DNA of 64,000 nucleotides from Alviniconcha marisindica (Eukaryota; Mollusca; Gastropoda; Provannidae): NCBI GenBank assembly GCA_018857735.1, contig JABMCL010001079.1, positions 796,501 to 860,500 of the forward strand, read 5' to 3'. Shown piece by piece: positions 58,235 to 61,123 of this stretch (position 1 is its first letter; each line of letters starts with the position of its first letter). The notes under the pieces were generated by a model. It saw only the letters and a program-made list of their open reading frames with translations, ran no database searches and was not told where the DNA came from. The position numbers and the translations under genes were made by a program.

Positions 58235-59362
58235 ACACACACAGAAAAGAAACCAAAGACAGAGAGAGAAAAAAACATACAAAGAATCATGTAATTTACT
58301 TCTTGTACTAAGATCAACATTTTGTCAAAGGTACCAAGCCCTAAGAAACTGACCTTAGTCAGTGAGACAAGACCTCACAAGACCAAAATGTCATCAAGCA
58401 AAGTATCGCAGCGGTGACACACACACTCTCTTCCTTGGCAAATCTCCAAATGCTGAGCATCAACATAGGAGAGCCAATAATTGTTTTGGTTTTTACCTTT
58501 GTTGTAAATGTAATGCTGTCATCATACTGGACTCTTTCCAGTGGTCGGAATGTGATGGGAAGTGTGAAGCTGGTGCCAGCACTCAAGGTGACAGGCTTGG
58601 GGTACAGGGTGGAAAAGAAGCGGGTCTTAGGTGCGCTGAAACAGCAAGTAAACAGAACATTTTCATAATAGCAGTTAGCCTTAACATAAAAACTATTCCT
58701 GCAGACAGTACACATAGACAATACATGGACATGCACCATAATTTCTTTTGCATTTTCTTTTCTTTTCTTTTTTAATATACTGAGAATGCAATAAATCATC
58801 AGCAATTCCTTTAAAAAAATGTTTTATTACTTCTTCTTTTTTCCATAAAAAATCTAAATCTCAAAAAATAAAGCTAGCTAAAAGAAGAAAGAAAATGAAG
58901 AAGAAAACAATGAAACAAAACCAAAGGTATAATTATTCCATATTGAAATACATTCAACGACAGAGCCAATTAAAAAGAAGAAAAAAAAGAAAAAAAAGAA
59001 CATCACACACAAAAAAGCAACAAACTGTCAAACAATGCTAGAACTTTCTACAATGTTTGTACACATTTTCACAAGCACATCTTAAAATTTGAAAAACTCA
59101 AAACATGAAATTTCAGTCTGGTTTTTACTAACCTGAACTTGAGCTTCTGTGTCTTAACAGCCACATTCTTCAGCACAATGTTTCTGGTGTACTCTTTGCC
59201 CGGCTCCCATCCATGATATATAATTTGCTGTGACACTTCAATGCCATGGATCACTTGCTTGTCATTCTGCGTCGGAGAGATGCCTGTGGGGCTGGCATCA
59301 CCCTCTTTGGCATTAGACTGCTGGAGAGCTGTAGAGTAGCTGATTGGATGGGCAGTTGGCAT
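22491..59362 (-). CDS. CFAP65: CFAP65 (CCDC108)-like ciliary central-apparatus protein, complete
   Basis: Forty coding exons join without phase error into 1787 residues. CFAP65 is a central-pair projection protein of motile cilia and sperm flagella; its loss causes flagellar malformation and male infertility in mammals. The N-terminus has HGIEV..GWEPGKEYTRNIVLKN, followed by many ASH/MSP-type beta domains with LPITFRPLE (103-109), LPITFTPS (422-429), VTFSP (321-325) and IEWRFSPLE. Other family-like segments are GPLYLDLLGTCHQETMKPA, LARG-like VARGFSFYPPE, YKSLRDYRLVED, PPWCLTLTCKGHTFQP and FENTGTVATDW. The C-terminus has a charged, probably coiled segment (about 1712-1731). The length is close to the vertebrate protein (about 1.9 thousand residues). 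The ATG at 59362 is the first in its exon. No signal peptide or clear membrane segment was seen. HYDIN, CFAP47 and DLEC1 share the domain type but not these segments. Confidence 0.9.
22843..23712. repeat. 42-bp minisatellite in the last CFAP65-like intron
   Basis: About 20 copies of cattcctaccagtgtgcaca followed by gtatttttgggtgcccaaac. The period is strictly 42 bp, so four of the six frames stay open over hundreds of bases. No protein is implied. Confidence 0.96.
24196..24253. repeat. (GA)n microsatellite
   Basis: About 29 GA units, 28 bp from the donor of exon 40. Confidence 0.97.
24281..24399 (-). CDS. CFAP65: CFAP65-like exon 40
   Basis: Residues 1692-1731, KATPVASPPPIGARQ then a charged helix QRELALTVEKQKEQQALKK. 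The donor is AAAAA|gtaaga, phase 2. Confidence 0.87.
24600..24676. repeat. imperfect inverted repeat, 26-nt arms
   Basis: The arms 24600-24625 and 24651-24676 pair with two mismatches around a 25-nt loop. Core arm text is tttcaaatttcaca and its complement tgagaaatttgaaa. Confidence 0.75.
24730..24990. repeat. tandem repeat, about 110-bp unit, 2-3 copies
   Basis: ttgctgacaagcattaacac and ataatctacctgaagtagtt recur in the exon 39-40 intron. Confidence 0.75.
25066..25200 (-). CDS. CFAP65: CFAP65-like exon 39
   Basis: Residues 1647-1691, VEVLVTPTPMKGHIETDTP, a low-complexity Thr/Ser/Pro linker. The donor is CAG|gtaacc, phase 0. Confidence 0.85.
25305..25515 (+). mobile_element. tRNA-derived SINE, plus copy
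   Basis: A tRNA-like head has an A-box region (agctcggtggttagagcgtc) and a perfect B-box (GGTTCGAGTC). The body reads gggtatccgttccacc, then ctgcagtaaatggtcctggt. A second copy lies inverted at 53670-53915. Confidence 0.85.
25960..25998. repeat. (CA)n microsatellite
   Basis: About 17 CA units. Confidence 0.95.
26268..26457 (-). CDS. CFAP65: CFAP65-like exon 38
   Basis: Residues 1583-1646, LLDDSYFVDSVKKVMKEPVP and an acidic EEAAEMAKAMEDAE. The donor is CAG|gttagt. Confidence 0.9.
26714..26836 (-). CDS. CFAP65: CFAP65-like exon 37
   Basis: Residues 1543-1583, ALSEEAKNNGSSAGQQVIP and ESHIISNVLSNVLR. It continues the helical C-terminal region. The donor is CTGAG|gtgagt. Confidence 0.9.
27175..27455 (-). 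CDS. CFAP65: CFAP65-like exon 36
   Basis: Residues 1449-1542, the longest coding exon (281 bp), starting ERPPSGRLASLDVP. It has PPRPFLLHLGLTSRTHDIA and FPSDYPHYYINR. The donor is AACAG|gtgcgt. Confidence 0.92.
27456..28060. repeat. minisatellite, about 88-bp unit, before exon 36
   Basis: About seven copies containing gacaaggagacagttgttac and gtgggacagttgctcctatg. One copy (about 27586-27620) repeats the acceptor context with a few exon bases (ggctcttgcacagcc compared with gcgctcctgcacagcc). Confidence 0.88.
28070..28640. repeat. minisatellite, 15- to 30-bp unit
   Basis: About 30 alternating copies of ccctgatgaaggacca and ccctgatgaacaacca. Confidence 0.93.
29264..29407 (-). CDS. CFAP65: CFAP65-like exon 35
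   Basis: Residues 1401-1448, MDEYEMNMYRKHLNAWEAE and FTITEHDLDADKRIPSVAE. The first 39 bases and acceptor are duplicated twice upstream (29527-29565 and 29695-29733). The donor is GTG|gtgagg. Confidence 0.92.
29369..29860 (-). repeat. tandem triplication of exon 35 start plus intron, 160-168 bp unit
   Basis: Three copies of a unit that holds the first 39 bases of exon 35, its acceptor and about 120 bp of intron. Exon-derived parts are 29369-29407 (real), 29527-29565 and 29695-29733. Confidence 0.93.
30184..30243. repeat. (CA)n microsatellite
   Basis: Thirty uninterrupted CA units. Confidence 0.97.
30743..30859 (-). CDS. CFAP65: CFAP65-like exon 34
   Basis: Residues 1362-1400, LSISPVRGIVAPGESGMCRI and SFYDLDLICE. 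The donor is GAG|gtaagg. Confidence 0.93.
31115..31400. repeat. minisatellite, about 22-bp unit
   Basis: About 13 copies of ccctttctcatcctttcaaa in the exon 33-34 intron. Confidence 0.92.
31610..32145. repeat. (ATC)n followed by a 60-75 bp minisatellite
   Basis: About eight copies with cagcacagtacttcctcagt and gccatgctgatgtcataact, ending about 80 bp before exon 33. Confidence 0.92.
32224..32367 (-). CDS. CFAP65: CFAP65-like exon 33
   Basis: Residues 1314-1361, VERVSFGNMPLFSQAHRMVF and VINRSKTRPISFQWHV. The donor is AAG|gttagt. Confidence 0.93.
32508..32702. repeat. (CA)n-rich microsatellite
   Basis: CA with TGTG interruptions between exons 32 and 33. Confidence 0.95.
32759..33031 (-). CDS. 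CFAP65: CFAP65-like exon 32
   Basis: Residues 1223-1313, IEWRFSPLEAKTYMVDVPI and GDTAIITFTGIGYDRR, an MSP-like domain. It is the second-longest coding exon after exon 36. The donor is CAG|gtatgt. Confidence 0.94.
33711..33788 (-). CDS. CFAP65: CFAP65-like exon 31
   Basis: Residues 1197-1222, VYELYNGGAVPVRYELDLTP. The acceptor is attgtttcag and the donor AAG|gtcagt. Confidence 0.92.
33960..34430. repeat. minisatellite, about 96-bp unit, five copies
   Basis: The unit contains gacctgccatgttttccg and tcttcatccatctcaggtct in the exon 30-31 intron. Confidence 0.93.
34657..34767 (-). CDS. CFAP65: CFAP65-like exon 30
   Basis: Residues 1160-1196, LNFIGVTVEPDRKYIHFP and FTPVPVGEKTSPKQ. The donor is CAG|gtgagt. 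Confidence 0.93.
34876..35050. repeat. (CA)n-rich microsatellite
   Basis: CA runs with ATGCATGC islands. Confidence 0.95.
35458..35616 (-). CDS. CFAP65: CFAP65-like exon 29
   Basis: Residues 1107-1159, LFSVSPKKGNLEPGATQTV and LPVLLKIARGREIL. The acceptor is attccacag and the donor CTG|gtcagt. Confidence 0.93.
36100..36490. repeat. minisatellite, about 100-bp unit, four copies
   Basis: The unit contains gaaaactcagaacagggtgg and ggggattttgtttatttgga. Confidence 0.92.
36587..36671 (-). CDS. CFAP65: CFAP65-like exon 28
   Basis: Residues 1078-1106, AFLFPCDLHLELEYWAETG and an acidic FDEDELHE. The donor is GAG|gtacgt. Confidence 0.92.
36940..37108. repeat. minisatellite, about 28-bp unit, next to exon 27 donor
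   Basis: About six copies of aactcaccagtcagtgtcat. The aactcac|cagtcagtg part equals the exon 27 donor and last nine exon bases. Confidence 0.9.
37109..37237 (-). CDS. CFAP65: CFAP65-like exon 27
   Basis: Residues 1036-1078, HTRAILDFNFSAAPLGSEP and VTLMFENTGTVATDW, a strong ASH signature. The donor is GACTG|gtgagt. Confidence 0.93.
37735..37923 (+). repeat. dispersed repeat R2, copy 1
   Basis: About 185 bp starting (gat)n and agtgatgctttatgtcc, ending cacacagctcctgaaccatg. It is nearly identical to 54259-54438. Confidence 0.92.
37988..38056 (-). CDS. CFAP65: CFAP65-like exon 26
   Basis: Residues 1013-1035, LNECLDSDPSAEELMYQTA. The acceptor is gtttgcag and the donor CACAG|gtaact, phase 2. 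Confidence 0.87.
38057..38470. repeat. minisatellite, about 110-bp unit, starting at exon 26 acceptor
   Basis: Four copies of ctgcaaacaaaacaattcac plus atccaagcagatattt and a CT-rich part. Each copy begins with ctgcaaac, the complement of the exon 26 acceptor gtttgcag. Confidence 0.9.
38787..38943 (-). CDS. CFAP65: CFAP65-like exon 25
   Basis: Residues 960-1012, NVSDFAAHELQHLFHILTT and VTDARCGGSLVSISKKHLW. The acceptor gtgcag and the first roughly 23 exon bases recur about 11 times upstream in the intron. Confidence 0.92.
38921..39900. repeat. minisatellite, about 87-bp unit, seeded by exon 25 acceptor
   Basis: About 11 copies containing ggctgtgaagtctgacacat and tgcctgcacaaacccaaa. The first part is exon 25 sequence (ggctgcgaagtctgacacgt). 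Confidence 0.95.
39993..40121 (-). CDS. CFAP65: CFAP65-like exon 24
   Basis: Residues 917-960, MSGTIPARSKRVVIATVRP and YQYTVSYQLLTPEG. The acceptor is cttgtgaag and the donor GAAG|gtacct. Confidence 0.9.
40592..40757 (-). CDS. CFAP65: CFAP65-like exon 23
   Basis: Residues 862-917, YFEFGDVVVGSSASKHIMLY and LLYRLHVDVNVEGP, a clear ASH domain opening. The donor is CCAG|gtctgt, phase 1. Confidence 0.93.
41130..41742. repeat. minisatellite, 24-27 bp unit, abutting exon 22 donor
   Basis: About 24 copies of gacaggacatcatcaccatg with agatgaa; the last copy ends six bases from the donor. Confidence 0.95.
41743..41901 (-). CDS. CFAP65: CFAP65-like exon 22
   Basis: Residues 809-861, SQTWSFTPCEQGKFVMKPS and IRVVAEGSLGNIQ. 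The donor CAG|gtcagt runs directly into a 24-27 bp repeat array. Confidence 0.92.
42288..42535. repeat. (CA)n-rich microsatellite ending in poly-C
   Basis: CA runs followed by a C16 tract at about 42505-42520. Confidence 0.95.
42582..42666 (-). CDS. CFAP65: CFAP65-like exon 21
   Basis: Residues 780-808, YEWRMKHADAKQLKVHPDSG and LIPPNETQ. The acceptor is gcatgttttag and the donor CAG|gttaga. Confidence 0.92.
43139..43255 (+). repeat. dispersed repeat R1, plus copy
   Basis: cttgataaaggggattaccc, then cagcgttcttttgaacct and tttatgtgtttggatct. Same family as 8105-8660 and 61275-62025. Confidence 0.85.
43319..43458 (-). CDS. CFAP65: CFAP65-like exon 20
   Basis: Residues 734-780, GSAESPEVLLDCDGCMYF and LRTYNIKNISRIPLR. 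The donor is CTCAG|gtctgg, a weaker site chosen because the phase and protein join to exon 21 demand it. Confidence 0.9.
44090..44228 (-). CDS. CFAP65: CFAP65-like exon 19
   Basis: Residues 688-733, IFAIKPFTGLLSTQHQIF and YKHNMTMRLNDNEKFDK. Its first 14 bases and acceptor (gtgcag) are repeated upstream in the intron. Confidence 0.92.
44214..44760. repeat. minisatellite, about 70-80 bp unit, seeded by exon 19 acceptor
   Basis: About seven copies containing tgatcgcaaagatgctgcac. The part tgatcgcaaagatg is the first 14 bases of exon 19 and ctgcac its acceptor. Confidence 0.93.
44924..45092 (-). CDS. CFAP65: CFAP65-like exon 18
   Basis: Residues 631-687, GHTFQPNNETFLPQYQLD and VVFPAVNTKESTYRTVLLSN. 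The donor is GCAA|gtgagt, phase 2. Confidence 0.93.
45133..45240. repeat. G-rich/GA tract
   Basis: Several G8-G12 runs within 110 bp; the plus strand could form G-quadruplexes. Confidence 0.9.
45534..45660 (-). CDS. CFAP65: CFAP65-like exon 17
   Basis: Residues 589-631, LECYVYYKSLRDYRLVED and PPWCLTLTCK, strongly typical of CFAP65. The donor is AAAG|gtaaca, phase 1. Confidence 0.93.
46170..46255 (-). CDS. CFAP65: CFAP65-like exon 16
   Basis: Residues 560-588, PNHVFTILQPTMEIPPLKA and CSFRVKFQP. The donor is CCA|gtgagt. Confidence 0.9.
46240..46430. repeat. minisatellite, about 60-bp unit, near exon 16 acceptor
   Basis: Three copies containing tgcaattatcatcacagcaa and catggaccagagt; the unit resembles the acceptor context ctgcaattgtcatcac. 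Confidence 0.82.
46681..46712. repeat. poly-C tract
   Basis: About 28 consecutive C in the exon 15-16 intron. Confidence 0.95.
46826..46880 (-). CDS. CFAP65: CFAP65-like exon 15
   Basis: Residues 542-560, TVNITNHTRGKVLVQWNT, the shortest coding exon (55 bp). The donor is ACTC|gtaagt, phase 1. Confidence 0.87.
46855..47185. repeat. partial duplication of exon 15 start plus 38-bp array
   Basis: gtgacattgacagtctggga (about 46987-47006) copies the exon 15 start and acceptor (gtgatgttgacagt|ctgga). It is followed by four copies of ttctgtcaacagtcaccacc and cacacaaact. Confidence 0.85.
47345..47640 (+). mobile_element. possible second tRNA-derived SINE type
   Basis: Head text tttggcctagcagtaagctg followed by a B-box-like ttgattccact and a body ending in cggagacaactcagtgttaa. 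Only one copy is present here, so the call rests on the tRNA-like head. Confidence 0.45.
47688..47768 (-). CDS. CFAP65: CFAP65-like exon 14
   Basis: Residues 515-541, VPHVSTDINVAEFGNCQHM. The acceptor is cctgttttcag and the donor AAG|gtaaac. Confidence 0.88.
48078..48216. repeat. (GA)n/(CAGAGA)n tract
   Basis: Long polypurine stretch on the plus strand, in the exon 13-14 intron. Confidence 0.95.
48289..48366 (-). CDS. CFAP65: CFAP65-like exon 13
   Basis: Residues 489-514, ending FEEYFNDGFHSDII. The acceptor is tgtgtttacag and the donor ATT|gtaagt, phase 0. Confidence 0.87.
48405..50120. repeat. 25-bp minisatellite, about 60 copies
   Basis: Unit gtggagtaaacagacctaca plus tagct, with shortened and degenerate variants toward 50100. 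It fills most of the exon 12-13 intron together with the next array. Confidence 0.96.
50130..51132. repeat. minisatellite, about 92-bp unit, seeded by exon 12 donor
   Basis: About 11 copies containing tacctcggtacctcaggcgg and atagaaagagaatcatgtg. They resemble the donor and end of exon 12 (atac|ctcgggcgggtagaagg then agaatc). Confidence 0.94.
51133..51261 (-). CDS. CFAP65: CFAP65-like exon 12
   Basis: Residues 446-488, GPLYLDLLGTCHQETMKPA and VARGFSFYPPE, a segment highly typical of CFAP65. The donor is GAG|gtatgc; the last roughly 20 exon bases and this donor are the seed of the array at 50130-51130. Confidence 0.93.
51312..51533. repeat. (CA)n-rich microsatellite
   Basis: CA runs 50 bp upstream (in gene sense) of exon 12. 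Confidence 0.95.
51754..51903 (-). CDS. CFAP65: CFAP65-like exon 11
   Basis: Residues 396-445, FSFQQVSGMVKADSRVTL and PITFTPSAPINYYRRITC. The acceptor is tcattttcag and the donor CAG|gtcagc. Confidence 0.93.
51939..51998. repeat. (CA)n microsatellite
   Basis: Nearly pure CA, 35 bp from exon 11. Confidence 0.95.
52792..52907 (-). CDS. CFAP65: CFAP65-like exon 10
   Basis: Residues 357-395, PVVQLSTTSINFMQIDTGE and VDIINTSPIDAVYQ, a typical ASH opening. The donor is CAG|gtgaga. Confidence 0.92.
52951..53545. repeat. (GT)n-rich minisatellite, about 65-bp unit
   Basis: Seven copies of taactgatatccctactgtg embedded in GTGTGC-rich spacers. Confidence 0.92.
53670..53915 (-). mobile_element. tRNA-derived SINE, minus copy
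   Basis: On the minus strand it has GGTTCAAGTCCC as B-box and the same body as the copy at 25305-25515 (gggtatccattccacc, ggtcattctgccagaagtgc). Divergence from the other copy suggests both are old. Confidence 0.85.
54059..54167 (-). CDS. CFAP65: CFAP65-like exon 9
   Basis: Residues 321-357, VTFSPNTVGTTSTDYFHVM and KCMGSSKG. The donor is AAAG|gtatcg, phase 1. Confidence 0.9.
54259..54438 (+). repeat. dispersed repeat R2, copy 2
   Basis: Near-identical to 37735-37923 with only a few differences (for example tccacag for tcctcag). Its ends do not show obvious inverted repeats. It may be a young non-autonomous element. Confidence 0.92.
54770..54793. repeat. poly-C/poly-A junction
   Basis: C14 followed by A10, in the exon 8-9 intron. 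Confidence 0.9.
54871..54984 (-). CDS. CFAP65: CFAP65-like exon 8
   Basis: Residues 283-320, APFRVDHAGGINYIDRVFG and IVPANSAIRIP. The acceptor is cctgtttag and the donor CCT|gtaagt, phase 0. Confidence 0.88.
55178..55383. repeat. (CA)n/(CATG)n microsatellite
   Basis: CA runs with ATGCAT islands in the exon 7-8 intron. Confidence 0.94.
55693..55838 (-). CDS. CFAP65: CFAP65-like exon 7
   Basis: Residues 234-282, KYPHLLVSTNGKPSSN and VNFGPVPVGSKNTKWVELHN, a new ASH domain start. The donor is CCG|gtaagt. Confidence 0.92.
55982..56157. repeat. (GA)n polypurine tract
   Basis: About 175 bases, almost purely A and G on the plus strand, between exons 6 and 7. Confidence 0.97.
56316..56400 (-). CDS. 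CFAP65: CFAP65-like exon 6
   Basis: Residues 206-234, ATVYELDAVCLFGMEKKQ and ITMKGIG, closing the domain. The donor is ATTG|gtgagt, phase 1. Confidence 0.88.
56408..56525. repeat. (CA)n microsatellite
   Basis: CA runs just upstream (in gene sense) of exon 6. A partial copy of the exon 6 start (cagcatccagttcatacact) occurs at about 56650. Confidence 0.92.
57170..57284 (-). CDS. CFAP65: CFAP65-like exon 5
   Basis: Residues 167-205, DLDTTVEWQTNGPF and FTATFRPE. The acceptor is ctgtttgcag and the donor GAG|gtaggt. Confidence 0.9.
57583..57925. repeat. (CA)n-rich microsatellite
   Basis: Long interrupted CA array between exons 4 and 5. Confidence 0.95.
57974..58104 (-). CDS. CFAP65: CFAP65-like exon 4
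   Basis: Residues 124-167, DGEFMVPVQAILPKTMVSV and TLTFNVINTG, the start of a second beta domain. The donor is ACAGG|gtgagc, phase 2. Confidence 0.9.
58176..58232. repeat. (CA)n microsatellite
   Basis: About 26 CA units between exons 3 and 4. Confidence 0.95.
58497..58635 (-). CDS. CFAP65: CFAP65-like exon 3
   Basis: Residues 77-123, SAPKTRFFSTLYPKPVTLS and LPITFRPLERVQYDD, the first ASH-like domain. It ends in phase 0 at AAG|gtaaaa. Confidence 0.93.
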
Positions 59363-59394
59363 GATGATTTTGTTGCTGTTGTATCTTACCAATT
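59133..59394 (-). CDS. CFAP65: CFAP65-like exon 2 (start codon at 59362)
   Basis: Residues 1-76 plus two bases. The acceptor is ttgttttacag and the donor TTCAG|gttagt. The part 59363-59394 is 5' UTR. It holds the conserved IEVSQQIIYHGWEPGKEYTR segment. Confidence 0.9.
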
Positions 59395-60365
59395 CTGTAA
59401 AACAAAAATGACAAAAAAACACTAACATAAGCATGCCTTAAATGACAAATTTTAACTGTTTTGTACTTTCCTATAAAAAAATCTAAAAATCACAGAAACA
59501 GTCTTCTCAGATTGTAATCGAAAATAACTCCTTAAATACTTGGCACAGGTGAGAACATGATCAATAGTAAAAAAATCAAATGTGTGATTTGCAGTACTGT
59601 TGATTTAATATCAATTTTATATGATGTCAGCAACACAGAGACTGTGCGTTTTGTCCTCTTTCCTGCATTTTGTCTTCTTTCCTGTATTTTAAACTGATGT
59701 CATGAAAATGTCTTTCATGTCAGGGATGGAACACCAGAAGCTCTGTTCTGTGTACAGGTCACAGAAGAAATACTCTTTAAAAAAATTGTCACTGATTTTA
59801 TTTATTATTGTTCTGTAGTGTTTACTTGTGTGGTGTGACCCTTTCATGATGTATTGAAGGGTTTAAAAAAACAAAAACAAAAAAACACCTAGCCATTTCG
59901 GCTCACTGCAATTTGTTGTTTTTTGGTAACATGAGCCAGGAAAATAATGACTAAAATAGGAAAAAACAAAACAAACAAAAAACACCTCTTTTCTCCCCTC
60001 TTGCTGGAAGTGGAACTGCGATGGCTAAATAAAAATAAATAAAAAAATTAAAAACTTTATTTTTATTTTTAAATTGTGATCTTTTCATCAGAACGCCGGC
60101 GCTGGCAGACATTTGTTTTTCTCCAGATTTGTCTGGATAAAAGAAGTCAAAAAAAAAAGGGCCTGTGGTTGAACGGTTTCTAACTAGTCACTTCTGAAGC
60201 AGAGAAAAAGTAAAGACCCCGTGAGTGTGGCAGTATCTTTTGAACGAGGTTACAAGACTTTGCCGCCCGCCACTTTGCGTGGAGAAAATGCTTCCGCTAT
60301 TCCCCGGGTGGTTGTCTCCATTTAACTGGCATTCGCCAACGAAAGGAACTGACTCAAAAACTTAC
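59395..60365 (-). other. first intron of the CFAP65-like gene
   Basis: AT-rich with poly-A runs and no tandem array. No coding exon seen. Confidence 0.5.
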
Positions 60366-60412
60366 CTCAAATAAGCGGTTCACACATGATGAATGTAGCA
60401 GGCATTCTGTTT

Positions 60413-60445
60413 CTAACACCGCTCCGAAGCAGTGGCAGCCGCCAT
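60413..60445 (-). other. short upstream ORF in the CFAP65-like leader
   Basis: ATG in a strong context (AAAATGG) encodes MAAATASERC and a stop. The ATG overlaps a YY1-like ATGGCGGC element. A second short frame (MPATFIMCEPLI) follows and ends at the donor. This suggests possible translational control (inference). Confidence 0.4.
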
Positions 60446-60449
60446 TTTG
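60438..60449. promoter_or_regulatory. YY1-like element GCCGCCATTTTG
   Basis: Matches the core CCGCCAT of YY1 sites. A second core in the opposite sense, AATGGCGGC, lies at 60469-60477. Both are within 50 bp of the presumed start. Confidence 0.4.
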
Positions 60450-60472
60450 GCTTGGTGTTCACAACATTAATG

Positions 60473-60485
60473 GCGGCCTAGCAAC
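60473..60485. promoter_or_regulatory. X-box-like RFX site near the CFAP65-like start
   Basis: GCGGCC-T-AGCAAC fits the X-box layout GTNRCC-N-RGYAAC with one mismatch in the left half-site. RFX factors drive cilia genes through such sites close to the start, which fits the gene beneath. Confidence 0.5.
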
Positions 60486-61074
60486 GAACAGAGTTCTCCT
60501 TCTTGGAGAAATTAGGACCACGATAGCTCAGCGTAATTTGTTTCTGGCTCTGCATAAAATTATATATTATAAAATTATATTATTACAGTCTGCGACTTTG
60601 GTTGACCGAACGTTGACACAGCTCTCAAGAAATACTCTCTCTCTTTTTGTGCAGTCTCTGTTCTGGGCTTTTTTGCGACTGCAAACAGCATATCCTGTAA
60701 TTTGCCCCAAACTGGGAATTAAGAATTAAATGTTTCAAATTTGGAACATTGCCAGAAGTGTGCCACCATTATAAAAATAAAAATAACACACACGCACACG
60801 CACTGACACACAGAGTTATAAAGCTTTCATCTGAATGGTAAAATACAGAAAAAAGGGGAAAAGTAGAATGAAACAAATGGTGCAAACCATATAATTGTAA
60901 TCTGACACTGGAGTTTAGCATACACTCAGCTGTAGGTGCTGACATAACAATGAACACATGGCTGATTCCCACACAGAGCCGCAGGGACAAGAGATTAGAA
61001 CGTTGTCATTGTTACACTGATTGCTGATTGCAAAACCTGGGATACATCTTGAACACTCACTCTTTCCATCCAAG

Positions 61075-61123
61075 ATGAAGACTGTTCTCTTGTTTGCCTT
61101 TCTTCTCACTGTTGTCTGCTTTG
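61075..61123 (+). CDS. secreted-protein exon 1, signal peptide
   Basis: Sixteen codons and one base; the donor is TTTG|gtgtgt, phase 1. Phase-1 introns right after a signal peptide are common in small secreted proteins. Confidence 0.65.

Larger units (their letters stand above)
60366..60490 (-). other. 5' leader exon (exon 1) of the CFAP65-like gene
   Basis: The donor is TTTGAG|gtaagt at 60365. The upstream boundary is approximate. It would splice to the acceptor at 59395. It carries two short upstream frames (see 60413-60445) and GC-rich elements. Exon status is inferred from the donor and promoter context. Confidence 0.55.
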
